A stretch of 64,000 bases of DNA, from positions 6,868 to 70,867 of the forward strand of contig BLLK01000071.1 of the NCBI GenBank assembly GCA_021927905.1, given 5' to 3'. The notes beneath the pieces are model-generated. The model was given only the letters and a program-made list of their open reading frames with translations. It was not told the origin of the DNA and ran no database searches. Positions 52,365-61,375 of this stretch are shown here, piece by piece. The stretch's first letter is position 1; every line of letters starts with the position of its first letter. The translations under genes were made by a program, and so were the position numbers. Source of the stretch: Chaetoceros tenuissimus. Lineage: Eukaryota > Bacillariophyta > Thalassiosirophyceae > Chaetocerotales > Chaetocerotaceae.

Positions 52365-53060
52365 ATGAATACGCCCACACAAAATCGTTCGAGAGCAAGT
52401 ACAAAGGATAGATCGGTCTCTCCTCCAACGCGCCAACGTCTGAAATCAAAAGAAATTCCAAGAAGCTATGCGGGATTGTATGGAACTGGTGGAGAGATCA
52501 AGCATCAAACTGCAAATTCAGACCTACTTCCTTTTGAGCTAAGTAGGAACTTGAATACAGACTGGCTTCTTTCGTCAAGTGACTCCCCGACCAAGAGGAG
52601 AATGAGATCAGGTGGTTTATTCTGGACCTATATATTTATCATCATATTCATTCAAATAGCTGTCATGACACTACCTCTTGGAATAGTCACGTTTGAAAAT
52701 AGCTTCACAGTAACAAATATGATTCATGGTCTAGTAACAATGATATTCTTGCACTGGATCAAGGGTTCGCCTAATTTTTACGAGCAAGGGGAACTGAATG
52801 CAATGACTCTATGGGAACAGCTTCAATCTTCTCCGCAAATTCGTTATAGTAACAACACGAAAAAAGTGCTTTTCATAGTCCCAACGGTGCTTTGTTACTT
52901 TGCATGCCATTTTTGTAATTATGATAGGAAATTATCATATGCGAATTTAATAGTATGGGCTATTTGCATTATTGCCAAGATGGAAGGAATGAATGGAGTG
53001 CGGATCTGGGGAATCAATAGGACCATTGGTATTGATGATGATTTGCGGAAATGTGAATAA
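52365..53060 (+). CDS. ORMDL: ORMDL-family sphingolipid regulator
   Basis: A single exon of 231 residues. An 80-residue Ser/Arg-rich N-terminal extension, longer than in animal ORMDLs (about 153 residues in total), precedes the ORMDL core. The core reads LNTDWLLSS, a first membrane pair beginning GLFWTYIFIIIFIQIAVMTL, then FTVTNMIHGLVTMIFLHWIKGSP, LNAMTLWEQLQSSPQIRYSN and VLFIVPTVLCYFACHFCNYD. The H-x(8)-H-W-x-KG-x-P and LTxWEQ motifs are diagnostic. ORMDL/Orm proteins sit in the ER membrane and restrain serine palmitoyltransferase. In yeast the N-terminus is phosphorylated to relieve inhibition, and the Ser-rich extension here could serve likewise. Confidence 0.88.
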   Translation: MNTPTQNRSRASTKDRSVSPPTRQRLKSKEIPRSYAGLYGTGGEIKHQTANSDLLPFELSRNLNTDWLLSSSDSPTKRRMRSGGLFWTYIFIIIFIQIAVMTLPLGIVTFENSFTVTNMIHGLVTMIFLHWIKGSPNFYEQGELNAMTLWEQLQSSPQIRYSNNTKKVLFIVPTVLCYFACHFCNYDRKLSYANLIVWAICIIAKMEGMNGVRIWGINRTIGIDDDLRKCE

Positions 53061-53509
53061 AGTTTTGCCACCTCAAAGTGGAGTACAGTAGGTGAATACT
53101 CAATTCAATTTTTAGGTTTTGAAATGATATGTAAAGATTAAAAAGTGTTTTGTTTTTATTACTAGACTCTAGAGTATTACAGCAGTTTTGAAGTGCATAA
53201 TTTCTAGGTGCTTTTATTTGCAAGAAGAATCTATTGTATGACAAGAAAACACCTCACTTCAGTACTAAATAAAGACCAAACACTAGCTTTATTCTAAATT
53301 CGGCGTAATGGATACTTCACTAAATTGACGTCCCCCAAAAACACAAATTGATGTACAATTGAAACATGTTCGGGGTAACGACAAGAAGTACGAAAGGAGG
53401 CAGTATCTCTGTAAAATCATTCTATGTATTTTTTACTGTTTTGGTAAGTATATTATCACTCAAATAATAATTTGGAATCATGATGTATTGTGCGGTATAA
53501 AACAAGAAT
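53061..53509. other. Convergent intergenic region
   Basis: The 3' flanks of ORMDL (+) and the HINT gene (-). An ORF at 53359-53598 runs antisense into the HINT coding end and is rejected. No repeats are seen. Confidence 0.4.
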
Positions 53510-54091
53510 TTATCCTGGTGGCCAATTCATTTGTCTTCCTCCAAGAATATGAATATGCAAGTGAAATACACTCTGTGCTCCCTCTTCACCGTCATTGATT
53601 ACAAGTCTGAATCCCTTTGGACACTCTTTCTTTCCAATCTCCTGAGCCACATAAATTAAATGCCCCAGAAGCTCTTTCTGATCTTCTCTTGCTTTCGATA
53701 GGGAAACAAGTCCATCTCTCTTCTTTGGAATCACCAAAATATGTACAGGAGCTTGAGGACTGACATCACGGAATGCAAATGCTTTGTCGTCTTCGTATAC
53801 TTTATCAGAAGGCCATTCACCACTCAAAAGTTTATCAAAGACAGTATCTGATCCTGCGCCATCACTGGAAGAAAGATCAAATGCTTTTGCAGCTTCTTTT
53901 GCTTTTGCTACTTCGTCTGACATTTCACTTGAATCAGATGCGAAAAGTCGAATAGGAAATTGTGGAGATTGACTATTTGGCTGTGATCCAACAACTCTTT
54001 GTGTCTGGACTGCAAAACCAAACGCAGTATAGCGTGAAAGAGAAAAAGATAAAGAAGCAGTGACTGTCACTCGTCTAAGGAGAGAGTGCAT
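53510..54091 (-). CDS. HINT: HINT-family histidine-triad nucleotide hydrolase
   Basis: A single exon. I take the start at 54091 (MHSLLRRVTVTASLSFSLSR), giving 193 residues. An in-frame ATG at 54169 is an alternative, and the frame stays open further up without conserved sequence. The Arg/Ser-rich, acid-poor N-terminus looks like a mitochondrial presequence. Residues 80-193 are the HIT domain: TVFDKLLSGEWPSDKVYEDD, AFRDVSPQAPVHILVIPKK, GFRLVINDGEEGAQSVFHLH and the triad motif HLHIHILGG. It ends RQMNWPPG, the hallmark end of HINT1 proteins. HINT enzymes hydrolyse AMP-lysine and phosphoramidate adducts. The downstream part is complete and of normal length. Confidence 0.9.
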   Translation of the reverse strand: MHSLLRRVTVTASLSFSLSRYTAFGFAVQTQRVVGSQPNSQSPQFPIRLFASDSSEMSDEVAKAKEAAKAFDLSSSDGAGSDTVFDKLLSGEWPSDKVYEDDKAFAFRDVSPQAPVHILVIPKKRDGLVSLSKAREDQKELLGHLIYVAQEIGKKECPKGFRLVINDGEEGAQSVFHLHIHILGGRQMNWPPG

Positions 54092-54310
54092 GAGTCTCGA
54101 GGCAAGCGTTGTCAGTAATAAAGCCTTTGTTGTGATTAGTTCTTCAAAAACATCCAAAAGCATCAACATCGCAGCATCGCAGCATCGCATCAAAAAAGAT
54201 CCAAAACCCCCAACCCAACATGGGAATACGTGCCAAGCAAACAGCGGAAAGAAAGCCTCTCTTTTCCAGGTGGAGCCAATCATCCAATCATCTAAGTATC
54301 ATCTCTTTTT

Positions 54311-54497
54311 ACATTGCATACCTTAACTTACACAAACTCTCCTTACTGTGTTGCTAGAGAGTAAGACTACAAAAAACTTGATCTGCAAAACACAAAATCT
54401 ACATTGCATACCTTACTTTCACTTACACAAAATCTCCTTTCTGTGTGTTGCTAGCTAGTAGAACTACAAAAAACTTGATCTGAAAAACCCAAAATCC
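54311..54497. repeat. Tandem duplication (~90 bp x2) upstream of the EF-hand gene
   Basis: Unit 1 (54311-54400) and unit 2 (54401-54497) both run ACATTGCATACCTTA...CTACAAAAAACTTGATCTG...AAAATC with about ten small differences. The second unit ends 21 bases before the ATG, so the repeat covers the proximal promoter or 5' UTR. Confidence 0.8.
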
Positions 54498-54518
54498 TAT
54501 TCATTCTACTATTCCAAA

Positions 54519-55199
54519 ATGAAGCTTTCAATATTAACAGCAGCTCTCGCAATTGCATCAGTTACTGCACAGGGATACGATGACTATAATGATTACAATG
54601 ATTACCAGGAATATGCAGATGGATATGGAGAGCAAGATAATCTTTATGCAGACTATGAAGCCTCGAAACAAGAAGATTCAAATGCTGCTGTTGCAGCACC
54701 TGTAAAGGGAGGTTTTATGAAATTGTTTGCAGTAGGCGCAGGAGGTTGGCTCGTCGGTGCCAAAATTCATGCAGCTCGCACAGTTAGAAAAATGAAGACA
54801 AAACATATGAAGGATCAAAAGAATCTATATTCACAATATTACAATGATGTTTACAAGCTTCAACAGCAAAATGCTGAATTAGCATATGTCGTTGAACAGT
54901 ATCAAGAAGCAATCAATAATGTCGCTGATGAAAGAGAGAAAGATAAGCTTCAAAGAGAGTTTGATGAATTTAAGCAGCCTGATGTAGACGGTGATGATCG
55001 TATCTCTAGAGCAGAATTTAATATGTATGTGAAGAACTATCTGTCAAATTATCCTGGATTGACTGAAAAGGATTATCCAAAGTTCGAAGACTTCGATCAT
55101 GATGGGGACGGTTTCATCGGGTTTCAGGAATATGCACAACAAATGGCTCTCACCGTTCAACAAGCAGAGAAAGAAAAGGCAAGCAAACTTACTTACTAA
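54519..55199 (+). CDS. Secretory-pathway EF-hand protein
   Basis: A single exon of 226 residues. Residues 1-17 are a signal peptide (MKLSILTAALAIASVTA). A Tyr/Asp-rich acidic stretch follows (YDDYNDYNDYQEYADGYGE), then a glycine-rich hydrophobic segment at about 66-82 (FMKLFAVGAGGWLVGAKI) that could span a membrane. A basic patch and a helical region come next (YKLQQQNAELAYVVEQYQEA). Two EF-hand loops lie near residues 150-162 (DVDGDDRISRAEF) and 188-200 (DHDGDGFIGFQEY), both with complete Ca2+-liganding positions. Probably a calcium-binding membrane or lumenal protein. The exact role is unknown. Confidence 0.75.
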   Translation: MKLSILTAALAIASVTAQGYDDYNDYNDYQEYADGYGEQDNLYADYEASKQEDSNAAVAAPVKGGFMKLFAVGAGGWLVGAKIHAARTVRKMKTKHMKDQKNLYSQYYNDVYKLQQQNAELAYVVEQYQEAINNVADEREKDKLQREFDEFKQPDVDGDDRISRAEFNMYVKNYLSNYPGLTEKDYPKFEDFDHDGDGFIGFQEYAQQMALTVQQAEKEKASKLTY

Positions 55200-56049
55200 A
55201 TTATTATTATGAAAACTTTAGAAGCACAAGAATCAATTTTTGTAGAAGTTATGATAGGGTGACGAAAGATGACCAAGGTGATATCCAATATTTTTTTGAA
55301 GCAATGATTTTGCATGCCTGAGGTGATCGCGCCTCCAATGGGAGAAATCCACACTAAAAATTGCTTCTGTTCAATGATTTTCTCTGACGGCTTTCATGCA
55401 ACCACTGCTAAAGTTTCTATCTTTGTTACATGTTGGCTATACACATCAAAATACGCGAATGTCTGTTTCGATCGACCTGCTATGCACGCATAAAGATGTT
55501 GAAATAATGTGAGCATGTTAAAGACATATGATAGAAGAAATATAACAAAACTTTCGGAGTCTAGATGAAGTACCCTTGGATTTCTTCATAGCATACACTT
55601 TTACATGGAGCTGTCATGGATTACTACTTATTACATCGTTATCGTCATGAAAAAAATATGAAACATGAATGACTCTTCCTACTTGTGTGCGTAGATTGTA
55701 ATCCTTTCAAGAAGATTGCATAGATGAATCGGCATGAAGATAGTATCATTACCATCTCTTCTGAAGTAATTGGGTTCGGTTTCATCTCTGCAGTTGCAGT
55801 TGGATTGAATCACATTCTGTCCAAAAAACAACTTTTCCATTCATGCTTCTGAAGGAACAGAAGACAAAGTTGTCTATTGTAGGTTCTCTTTTTGGCTGGA
55901 GAAGAATTCAATCAGGCGTAAATTCCTATTCTTTGTATTTTAGTACAAAACAGGAGCTATTTTTTTATATACACGGCTAATAGGAATTAGAAAGTCGCAT
56001 AAATGATCGTACAGTTTTTTGGCTTCTCGCAAAAAGAACAGTGAACTAC
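55200..56049. other. Intergenic region upstream of the first HSF gene
   Basis: About 850 bases without a supported ORF, repeat or RNA gene. An ATTTTTTTATATACA TATA-like stretch lies near 55960, about 90 bases before the HSF start. Confidence 0.4.
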
Positions 56050-57534
56050 ATGAAACAAACACAGAGGCTTCTTGTTCTTCTCACAACCCCTTCTACAAAT
56101 AAATCAGACTTGAATCAATTAAAATTCACACCAAACATGCACACAGACGACCGCACTTCAATCGCACACGATCTTCTCCTCCTCTCTCGACAGAGCAACT
56201 TCCAACGAGAAAGAGACATGAACATGAGACAGTACGCTTGCCACCAACTCAATTTATCACACAATCAAGAACCCTACCACAGTGAAAGCAATCATTGTTC
56301 CGAAGGCCATCGCCCTCCTGGACTAACTAACAAAGGATATCAACGAATGTTTGTTGACCACCATTACAATGATATGGCCAACTCTCCTCTTCACTCCATA
56401 TCCCTCAAAGAAAAAGAAGCACTCAAATCATACTTCAAAGAAGAAATTATCGGTGCTTTCCCTTCCAAGCTTCAGACCCTTCTCCGCATCGTCGAGAAAC
56501 ATGATCTTGACCACATTGTGAGCTGGCAGCCACATGGTCGATCCTTCTTGATCCATGATACAAACAAGTTCGAGGATGTCATCATGAGAAAGTACTTTAA
56601 CAAAGCCCAGATTGCATCCTTCCGTAGACAGCTTAATCTCTACAACTTCAAGCGTATCACTCGTGGTCCTGATGCCGGATCGTACTATCATGAAGGCTTC
56701 CTTCGTGGTCGACCTGTGCTAGCGTGTAGAATACAGAGGATCAAGGTAAAGGGTACCAAGTTCCGTGCGACAAGCTGTCCTGAGGACGAGCCTGACTTTT
56801 ACAAGATGAGTGTCTTGCCAGGGGTAGATGAAGTGGATCCTCCGTCATCAAGCGAAGATGGAGAGGAAAAGGAAGAGGATGTGAAGTCTAAAGGAGACGA
56901 GGAAAAAAGTACAGAGTCACGAGCACAGTCAGACAGCAGTGAGACCAAAGAGGAAGATATCGAGGAGCGCAGATCTCCAGTATCTTTGAAGATACTTGAG
57001 CCAGAGAAAAACGGAGTTCCTCCAGAATCGAAGAAGTTTGATGCAGTTTCTGGGCAACCAAGACCTCTTCGACGTGAGAGCATTCCCCATCCCTTGTCCT
57101 CTCCTGCAACCTTGGCATACCGTTCTTCCAAAGATGAGATTTCGCAAGAAATTCCTCGTCATATTCCTGTAGCAGAGGATTCTTATAATTCTTATAGCGA
57201 TCGCTTGAATAATGCTGCGCTATCTTACGAAGAAGGTTATATCCAAGCAAAACTTGATACTATAAGAATGCTTCGCAGCCGAGGTTTGTTGAATGGTCTT
57301 CCTCAAGAGTCGATCATGGCAATCATGACCAATAATAATCAAAACGAAGTCTTACCAAGTTGTCCTCCAGTCAGCCAACATCGTCTGAATCCTATCGTTG
57401 TTCCTACAAATCTGTATTTTGCTGATGATCAAGGCCATCTTGGTATGGATTTGAGAACGTTAATGGGACGGCGACGCGGTCAAGAGGACGCAAAAAGAAA
57501 TTTCACTCCTCGAATGCATAATAATAGGTGGTAA
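56050..57534 (+). CDS. Heat-shock-factor-type transcription factor 1
   Basis: A single exon of 494 residues from the first ATG; MHTDDRTS at 56137 is an alternative start. The HSF DNA-binding domain spans about residues 135-240: FPSKLQTLLRIVEKHDLDHI, VSWQPHGRSFLIHDTNKFED, then YFNKAQIASFRRQLNLYNFK, RITRGPDAGSYYHEGFLRGR and a basic KVKGTKFRATS end. A diatom-type flank precedes it (HRPPGLTNKGYQRM...VDHHYND). An acidic Ser/Glu-rich region follows. Near residue 395 there is a YEEGYIQAKLDTIRML helix shared with HSF 2. HSFs are the most expanded transcription-factor family in diatoms. The target genes cannot be inferred. DNA from 56352 to 56912 is almost identical to HSF 2. Confidence 0.92.
   Translation: MKQTQRLLVLLTTPSTNKSDLNQLKFTPNMHTDDRTSIAHDLLLLSRQSNFQRERDMNMRQYACHQLNLSHNQEPYHSESNHCSEGHRPPGLTNKGYQRMFVDHHYNDMANSPLHSISLKEKEALKSYFKEEIIGAFPSKLQTLLRIVEKHDLDHIVSWQPHGRSFLIHDTNKFEDVIMRKYFNKAQIASFRRQLNLYNFKRITRGPDAGSYYHEGFLRGRPVLACRIQRIKVKGTKFRATSCPEDEPDFYKMSVLPGVDEVDPPSSSEDGEEKEEDVKSKGDEEKSTESRAQSDSSETKEEDIEERRSPVSLKILEPEKNGVPPESKKFDAVSGQPRPLRRESIPHPLSSPATLAYRSSKDEISQEIPRHIPVAEDSYNSYSDRLNNAALSYEEGYIQAKLDTIRMLRSRGLLNGLPQESIMAIMTNNNQNEVLPSCPPVSQHRLNPIVVPTNLYFADDQGHLGMDLRTLMGRRRGQEDAKRNFTPRMHNNRW
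56352..56912 (+). repeat. Near-identical tract shared with HSF 2 (59791-60357)
   Basis: Across about 560 bases I count only a handful of substitutions and one 6-base indel, confined to the acidic region. Sequence on both sides diverges abruptly. The tract covers the DNA-binding domain. Confidence 0.88.
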
Positions 57535-57958
57535 AAAAAGAACCGCAAAATTGCCTTCAGCGCACTCGAACTCTAAGTAATATTATAAAAGTTTCTGCAT
57601 GAAAATATCATTTTTAATCAAATATCATTTGAAGCGGCGAATTTACCTTTTGCATGTACTATCCACATTCATTTTGAAGCATCGAAGCATCTCATTTTTT
57701 TCTATTCGACCGACGAAGAAACAAAAGCTTTCAATAGTAAGCTAGCTATTTTAGAGGGCTTGTCATTGTCGAAGAAGTCAACGTCATAAGTATGAGTAAG
57801 TACGTATAGTGTGCTTCATTCAGAAAAAACTTCAACTGATCAACATTCATTATTCATTTCGACTGAATCATTAGATATTGATTTAGACAATCTCTGCATT
57901 ACTTTAAAGTCGAAGCTAGATTGCGACCTTTATTGCTGAAAGATAGACGACTTCAAAA
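57535..57958. other. Intergenic region
   Basis: The spacer lies between HSF 1 and the next plus-strand gene. It contains AACGTCATAAG near 57780 (a CRE half-site). No supported ORF or repeat. Confidence 0.4.
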
Positions 57959-59452
57959 ATGGGCACTCCCTATTGGTTCGCTCTGATGTTCTGTTGGACA
58001 AGTTCTTTTTCATCTGCATTCTCGTCGCACCATGCAAGGAAAGATCGTGCTATTGTGTCGATGGAAATGTCTACACAATATCGCATGAACAAATCCATAG
58101 CAAATCAATTACCGGTCATACCTGTAATAGGACCAATCATAAAAGCTAAGCCATTGATGATTGGCGGGGAAATGACACTAGATCCTCCAACTCCTTTGCA
58201 ATGGAAAGCATTACAAGAATGTGTGGTGGTTCATAAAAATCAATTGAATAATGATAGTGATCAGAAAGATATGCAAACTGCAACAATAGATGCAGCTCCT
58301 CTTATTGCTGTAATAGATGATGCTACTGGCTATAAATCAGTTAGTCCACCCTTTACTCAGTTCCGAGAAGGCGGTAGATATGCGACTCTAGCTGCAGTAG
58401 TGGGGATAAATTCAAAGCAAAATAGGGGATTGTTTGATGAAGATGAAGAGAGTTTCTTGGATTATATGGATCTATGTCCAGTTGATGATGACGATGATAA
58501 TATTGTACCATTATCATCATCAGTAAGATTAGTTGGTGTTGGTCGAGCAGTGTTACGAAAATTCTTTTTTCGCGTACCTACAGAGTTGTGCCCAGATCCA
58601 AATCAGCCTGATTATTCAGTCCTCCCAAATTATGATGAAGAAGAGTTCTATGATATAAATGATACAATAAATCATGGTTATGAAGACAACACGCCGATAG
58701 TCATGGCTTCATTTGAGCCATTGGTGGATGATGCTTCGGTGTATTCTATTGCCGATCCAGATAAAATTGGAGAGAAAGGACAGAAATCATATCGAAAGTC
58801 TCCCGTACATGCCTTATCTGAATTGAATAATCTATCAATACGTGTATCCCGATTACACGATGATAGGAAAAAACTAATTAATGGCATTAAAACTGCAAAG
58901 GCCAGACTAAGATTGTATGATGAAAATCTCAAAGATTTGGATGGACTTGGTGCACTCTTTGAAAGCACAGATGAAAACCCAACAAACATTTTGGAAGAAG
59001 AAGAAAAGCATATGACTGTTGATGAATTTTTAGCTACTTTCAAAGGAAATATGATGAGGATAGATCCAAGCGAGTTGCCTCAAAATCAACCAACGCCTTT
59101 AGAGGAAGTTGAAAACCTAGAAAATTACGGACTAAATTATTATGGTGCGATTTCAAGTATTCCGCAACTAACTCAGAATGTAGCTGAGCAGCTTGCTCCA
59201 TATTATAGTTCAAAATTTCGAAGTCGTGAAGAGTACAATTTGGAGATTTCCAGCTTTGTAGCCTATCGCTGTCTTGAAGGATATGTTAGCAAGGAAGAAA
59301 TGTCATGGTCATTGCATTGTACATCGAGTATTGAAAGACTTGCCAAAGCTTATAATCTCTTAATAGAGCATATCTGGCTTCTCAAAAGTATTGCGAAAAA
59401 AATGGCGAAAGAAGTAGAAGCTTGTGGCGAAGAATGTACTGATTTATGGTGA
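57959..59452 (+). CDS. Unrecognised plastid-targeted protein
   Basis: A single exon of 497 residues. The leader MGTPYWFALMFCWTSSFSSA^FSSHH has Phe at +1, consistent with plastid import. The body has an LPVIPVIGPIIKAKPLMIGGE stretch, then a region resembling a beta-barrel (PLIAVIDDATGYKSV, RYATLAAVVGINSKQNRG, VRLVGVGRAVLRKFFFRVP). An acidic middle, a coiled coil (ELNNLSIRVSRLHDDRKKLI) and a helical C-terminus with AYRCLEGYVSKEEMSWSLHC and ERLAKAYNLLIEHIWLL follow. The first part weakly recalls Lon substrate-binding domains, but I would not assign it. The gene separates two HSF genes that share an almost identical tract. Confidence 0.65.
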   Translation: MGTPYWFALMFCWTSSFSSAFSSHHARKDRAIVSMEMSTQYRMNKSIANQLPVIPVIGPIIKAKPLMIGGEMTLDPPTPLQWKALQECVVVHKNQLNNDSDQKDMQTATIDAAPLIAVIDDATGYKSVSPPFTQFREGGRYATLAAVVGINSKQNRGLFDEDEESFLDYMDLCPVDDDDDNIVPLSSSVRLVGVGRAVLRKFFFRVPTELCPDPNQPDYSVLPNYDEEEFYDINDTINHGYEDNTPIVMASFEPLVDDASVYSIADPDKIGEKGQKSYRKSPVHALSELNNLSIRVSRLHDDRKKLINGIKTAKARLRLYDENLKDLDGLGALFESTDENPTNILEEEEKHMTVDEFLATFKGNMMRIDPSELPQNQPTPLEEVENLENYGLNYYGAISSIPQLTQNVAEQLAPYYSSKFRSREEYNLEISSFVAYRCLEGYVSKEEMSWSLHCTSSIERLAKAYNLLIEHIWLLKSIAKKMAKEVEACGEECTDLW

Positions 59453-59731
59453 TTTCAGAAGAAATTGCTCGCTTTAGTAACAGAGTATCCTACAAATATT
59501 TACTTGTAGTTTCATTTTCGCTCGCAACCGTTTTGAAGAGTAGTATGGGCTTCTTATTTTTCAAGGGGAATCAGAATTATTTGGACATACATATTTCAAA
59601 ACCTGACACGAAAATTCTGCGAAGCCTGATGATGATCTTCATCGATATCTTGAACCAGAAGCCTCAAAACTCAAGTACTCATAAATAGTAGCTAATGAAA
59701 ATCAAAAATATAATAAGTAATACGACTTCAA

Positions 59732-60775
59732 ATGTATAAGTGCAGCAAAAAAGAGCTTGGTCTAACTTCTGCAGGAAGAATGCGGATGTATGTTGACCAC
59801 CATTACAATGACTTGGCCAACTCTCCTCTTCACTCCATATCCCTCAAAGAAAAAGAAGCACTCAAATCATACTTCAAAGAAGAAATTATTGGTGCTTTCC
59901 CTTCCAAGCTTCAGACCCTTCTCCGCATCGTCGAGAAACATGATCTTGACCACATTGTGAGCTGGCAGCCACATGGTCGATCCTTCTTGATCCATGATAC
60001 AAACAAGTTCGAGGATGTCATCATGAGAAAGTACTTTAACAAAGCCCAGATTGCATCCTTCCGTAGACAGCTTAATCTCTACAACTTCAAGCGTATCACT
60101 CGTGGTCCTGATGCCGGATCGTACTATCATGAAGGCTTCCTTCGTGGTCGACCTGTGCTAGCGTGTAGAATACAGAGGATCAAGGTAAAGGGTACCAAGT
60201 TCCGTGCGACAAGCTGTCCTGAGGACGAGCCTGACTTTTACAAGATGAGTGTCTTGCCAGGGGTAGATGAAGTGGATCCTCCGTCATCAAACGAAGATGG
60301 AGAGGAAGAGGAAAAGGAAGAGGAGGTGAAGTCTAAGGGAGACGAGGAAAAAAGTACGAAGTCGGGAACACTTCAAGCAGTTAGCGCGAAAGGTTTCTCC
60401 ACCATTGTGCCAACAGCATCAGTTCCCGGTGTGGCATGCAAAGGTAGAAATAGAAAATCAAGTCTCTCTTACATGGATCCAAAAAATTCTCTTCAAAGAA
60501 TCGAAATTTCAAGGGTAGGTTCTAGAAGCAAACAAATTCCCCTAACTTCGCCAAAGCATTCACAGGATTATCCTAAAACATTTCTTGATGATACCATTCT
60601 TTTCCGGAGGGAAAGAAATGAAACTGTTTACGATGCTGCGCGCTGCTACGAAGAAGGTTACATCCAAGCAAAACTTGACATGCTTCATATGCTTCGACAG
60701 CGAGAATTGAGGAACTCGTCACCTCAAGAAACGTTTAAAGGTCTGTTGTCCTCGGATTTCTCCAAATGTAATTAA
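59732..60775 (+). CDS. Heat-shock-factor-type transcription factor 2
   Basis: A single exon of 347 residues starting MYKCSKKELGLTSAGRMRM. The HSF DNA-binding domain is at about residues 55-160 and is identical in protein sequence to HSF 1 through GSYYHEGFLRGRPVLACRIQ. It has a short N-terminus, lacking HSF 1's 80-residue leader. The C-terminal half differs: basic and Ser-rich (KGRNRKSSLSYMDPK), then YEEGYIQAKLDMLHMLRQRE, which is shared with HSF 1. The combination of near-identical DNA in the middle and unrelated flanks implies recent conversion. Target genes are unknown. Confidence 0.9.
   Translation: MYKCSKKELGLTSAGRMRMYVDHHYNDLANSPLHSISLKEKEALKSYFKEEIIGAFPSKLQTLLRIVEKHDLDHIVSWQPHGRSFLIHDTNKFEDVIMRKYFNKAQIASFRRQLNLYNFKRITRGPDAGSYYHEGFLRGRPVLACRIQRIKVKGTKFRATSCPEDEPDFYKMSVLPGVDEVDPPSSNEDGEEEEKEEEVKSKGDEEKSTKSGTLQAVSAKGFSTIVPTASVPGVACKGRNRKSSLSYMDPKNSLQRIEISRVGSRSKQIPLTSPKHSQDYPKTFLDDTILFRRERNETVYDAARCYEEGYIQAKLDMLHMLRQRELRNSSPQETFKGLLSSDFSKCN
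59791..60357 (+). repeat. Near-identical tract shared with HSF 1 (56352-56912)
   Basis: Partner copy of the conserved tract, in direct orientation 3.4 kb downstream. Synonymous sites are almost unchanged, so purifying selection on protein cannot explain the identity. Confidence 0.88.
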
Positions 60776-61375
60776 AAACTTCATATCAACCCTTGATGAC
60801 GAACAATTTTTTAAATTTCTTATGATGGTAGTATGTTATATAAAAATATTTTAACGACTAAAAATATTACATTCAACAAGTTCTTTGCTGCAACATTATA
60901 ATATTGAATAGGAAACAATACTCTCAATATTTTCAAATAGGAAACAATATCTCAATATTATCTCTCTTAAAAGTTCAAGGGAACCAAGAGGAAAAGGTCA
61001 TATGACCAGTCGCCCTTCTCATTCCTTCATCCTGGAAAAAGGTGATGAGAAGGCCTGGTTAGTTCTGTCGTGATTTCGTTTGAAGTATGGTTTCTTCTAA
61101 GAAATGCATTGTTTCAACATTTCACTTATTTATCTTTTCTATTACTCAAGTTTATGCAATCAAAGAAAATGGTTGAAATCATTCCATTTATACACAACTG
61201 ATACAAACCACAGTCCGAAACTTACCAGTACCCTTCTATCGGAGGATCCTTTAATTTCTCCGAAATCGAGAATCAGAATACCTTGAAGGGAACTGACAAC
61301 TTTGATCCCGAACCCTCCTTGATAATCGCTGTACCTCCAAATGAACTCTACTTATAAATAAATATAATAATAATC
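60776..61375. other. Intergenic region between HSF 2 and HSF 3
   Basis: It contains a small tandem repeat (ATAGGAAACAATA followed by CTCAATATT) at about 60907-60959. An ORF at 61104-61286 has no recognisable features. Confidence 0.45.
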
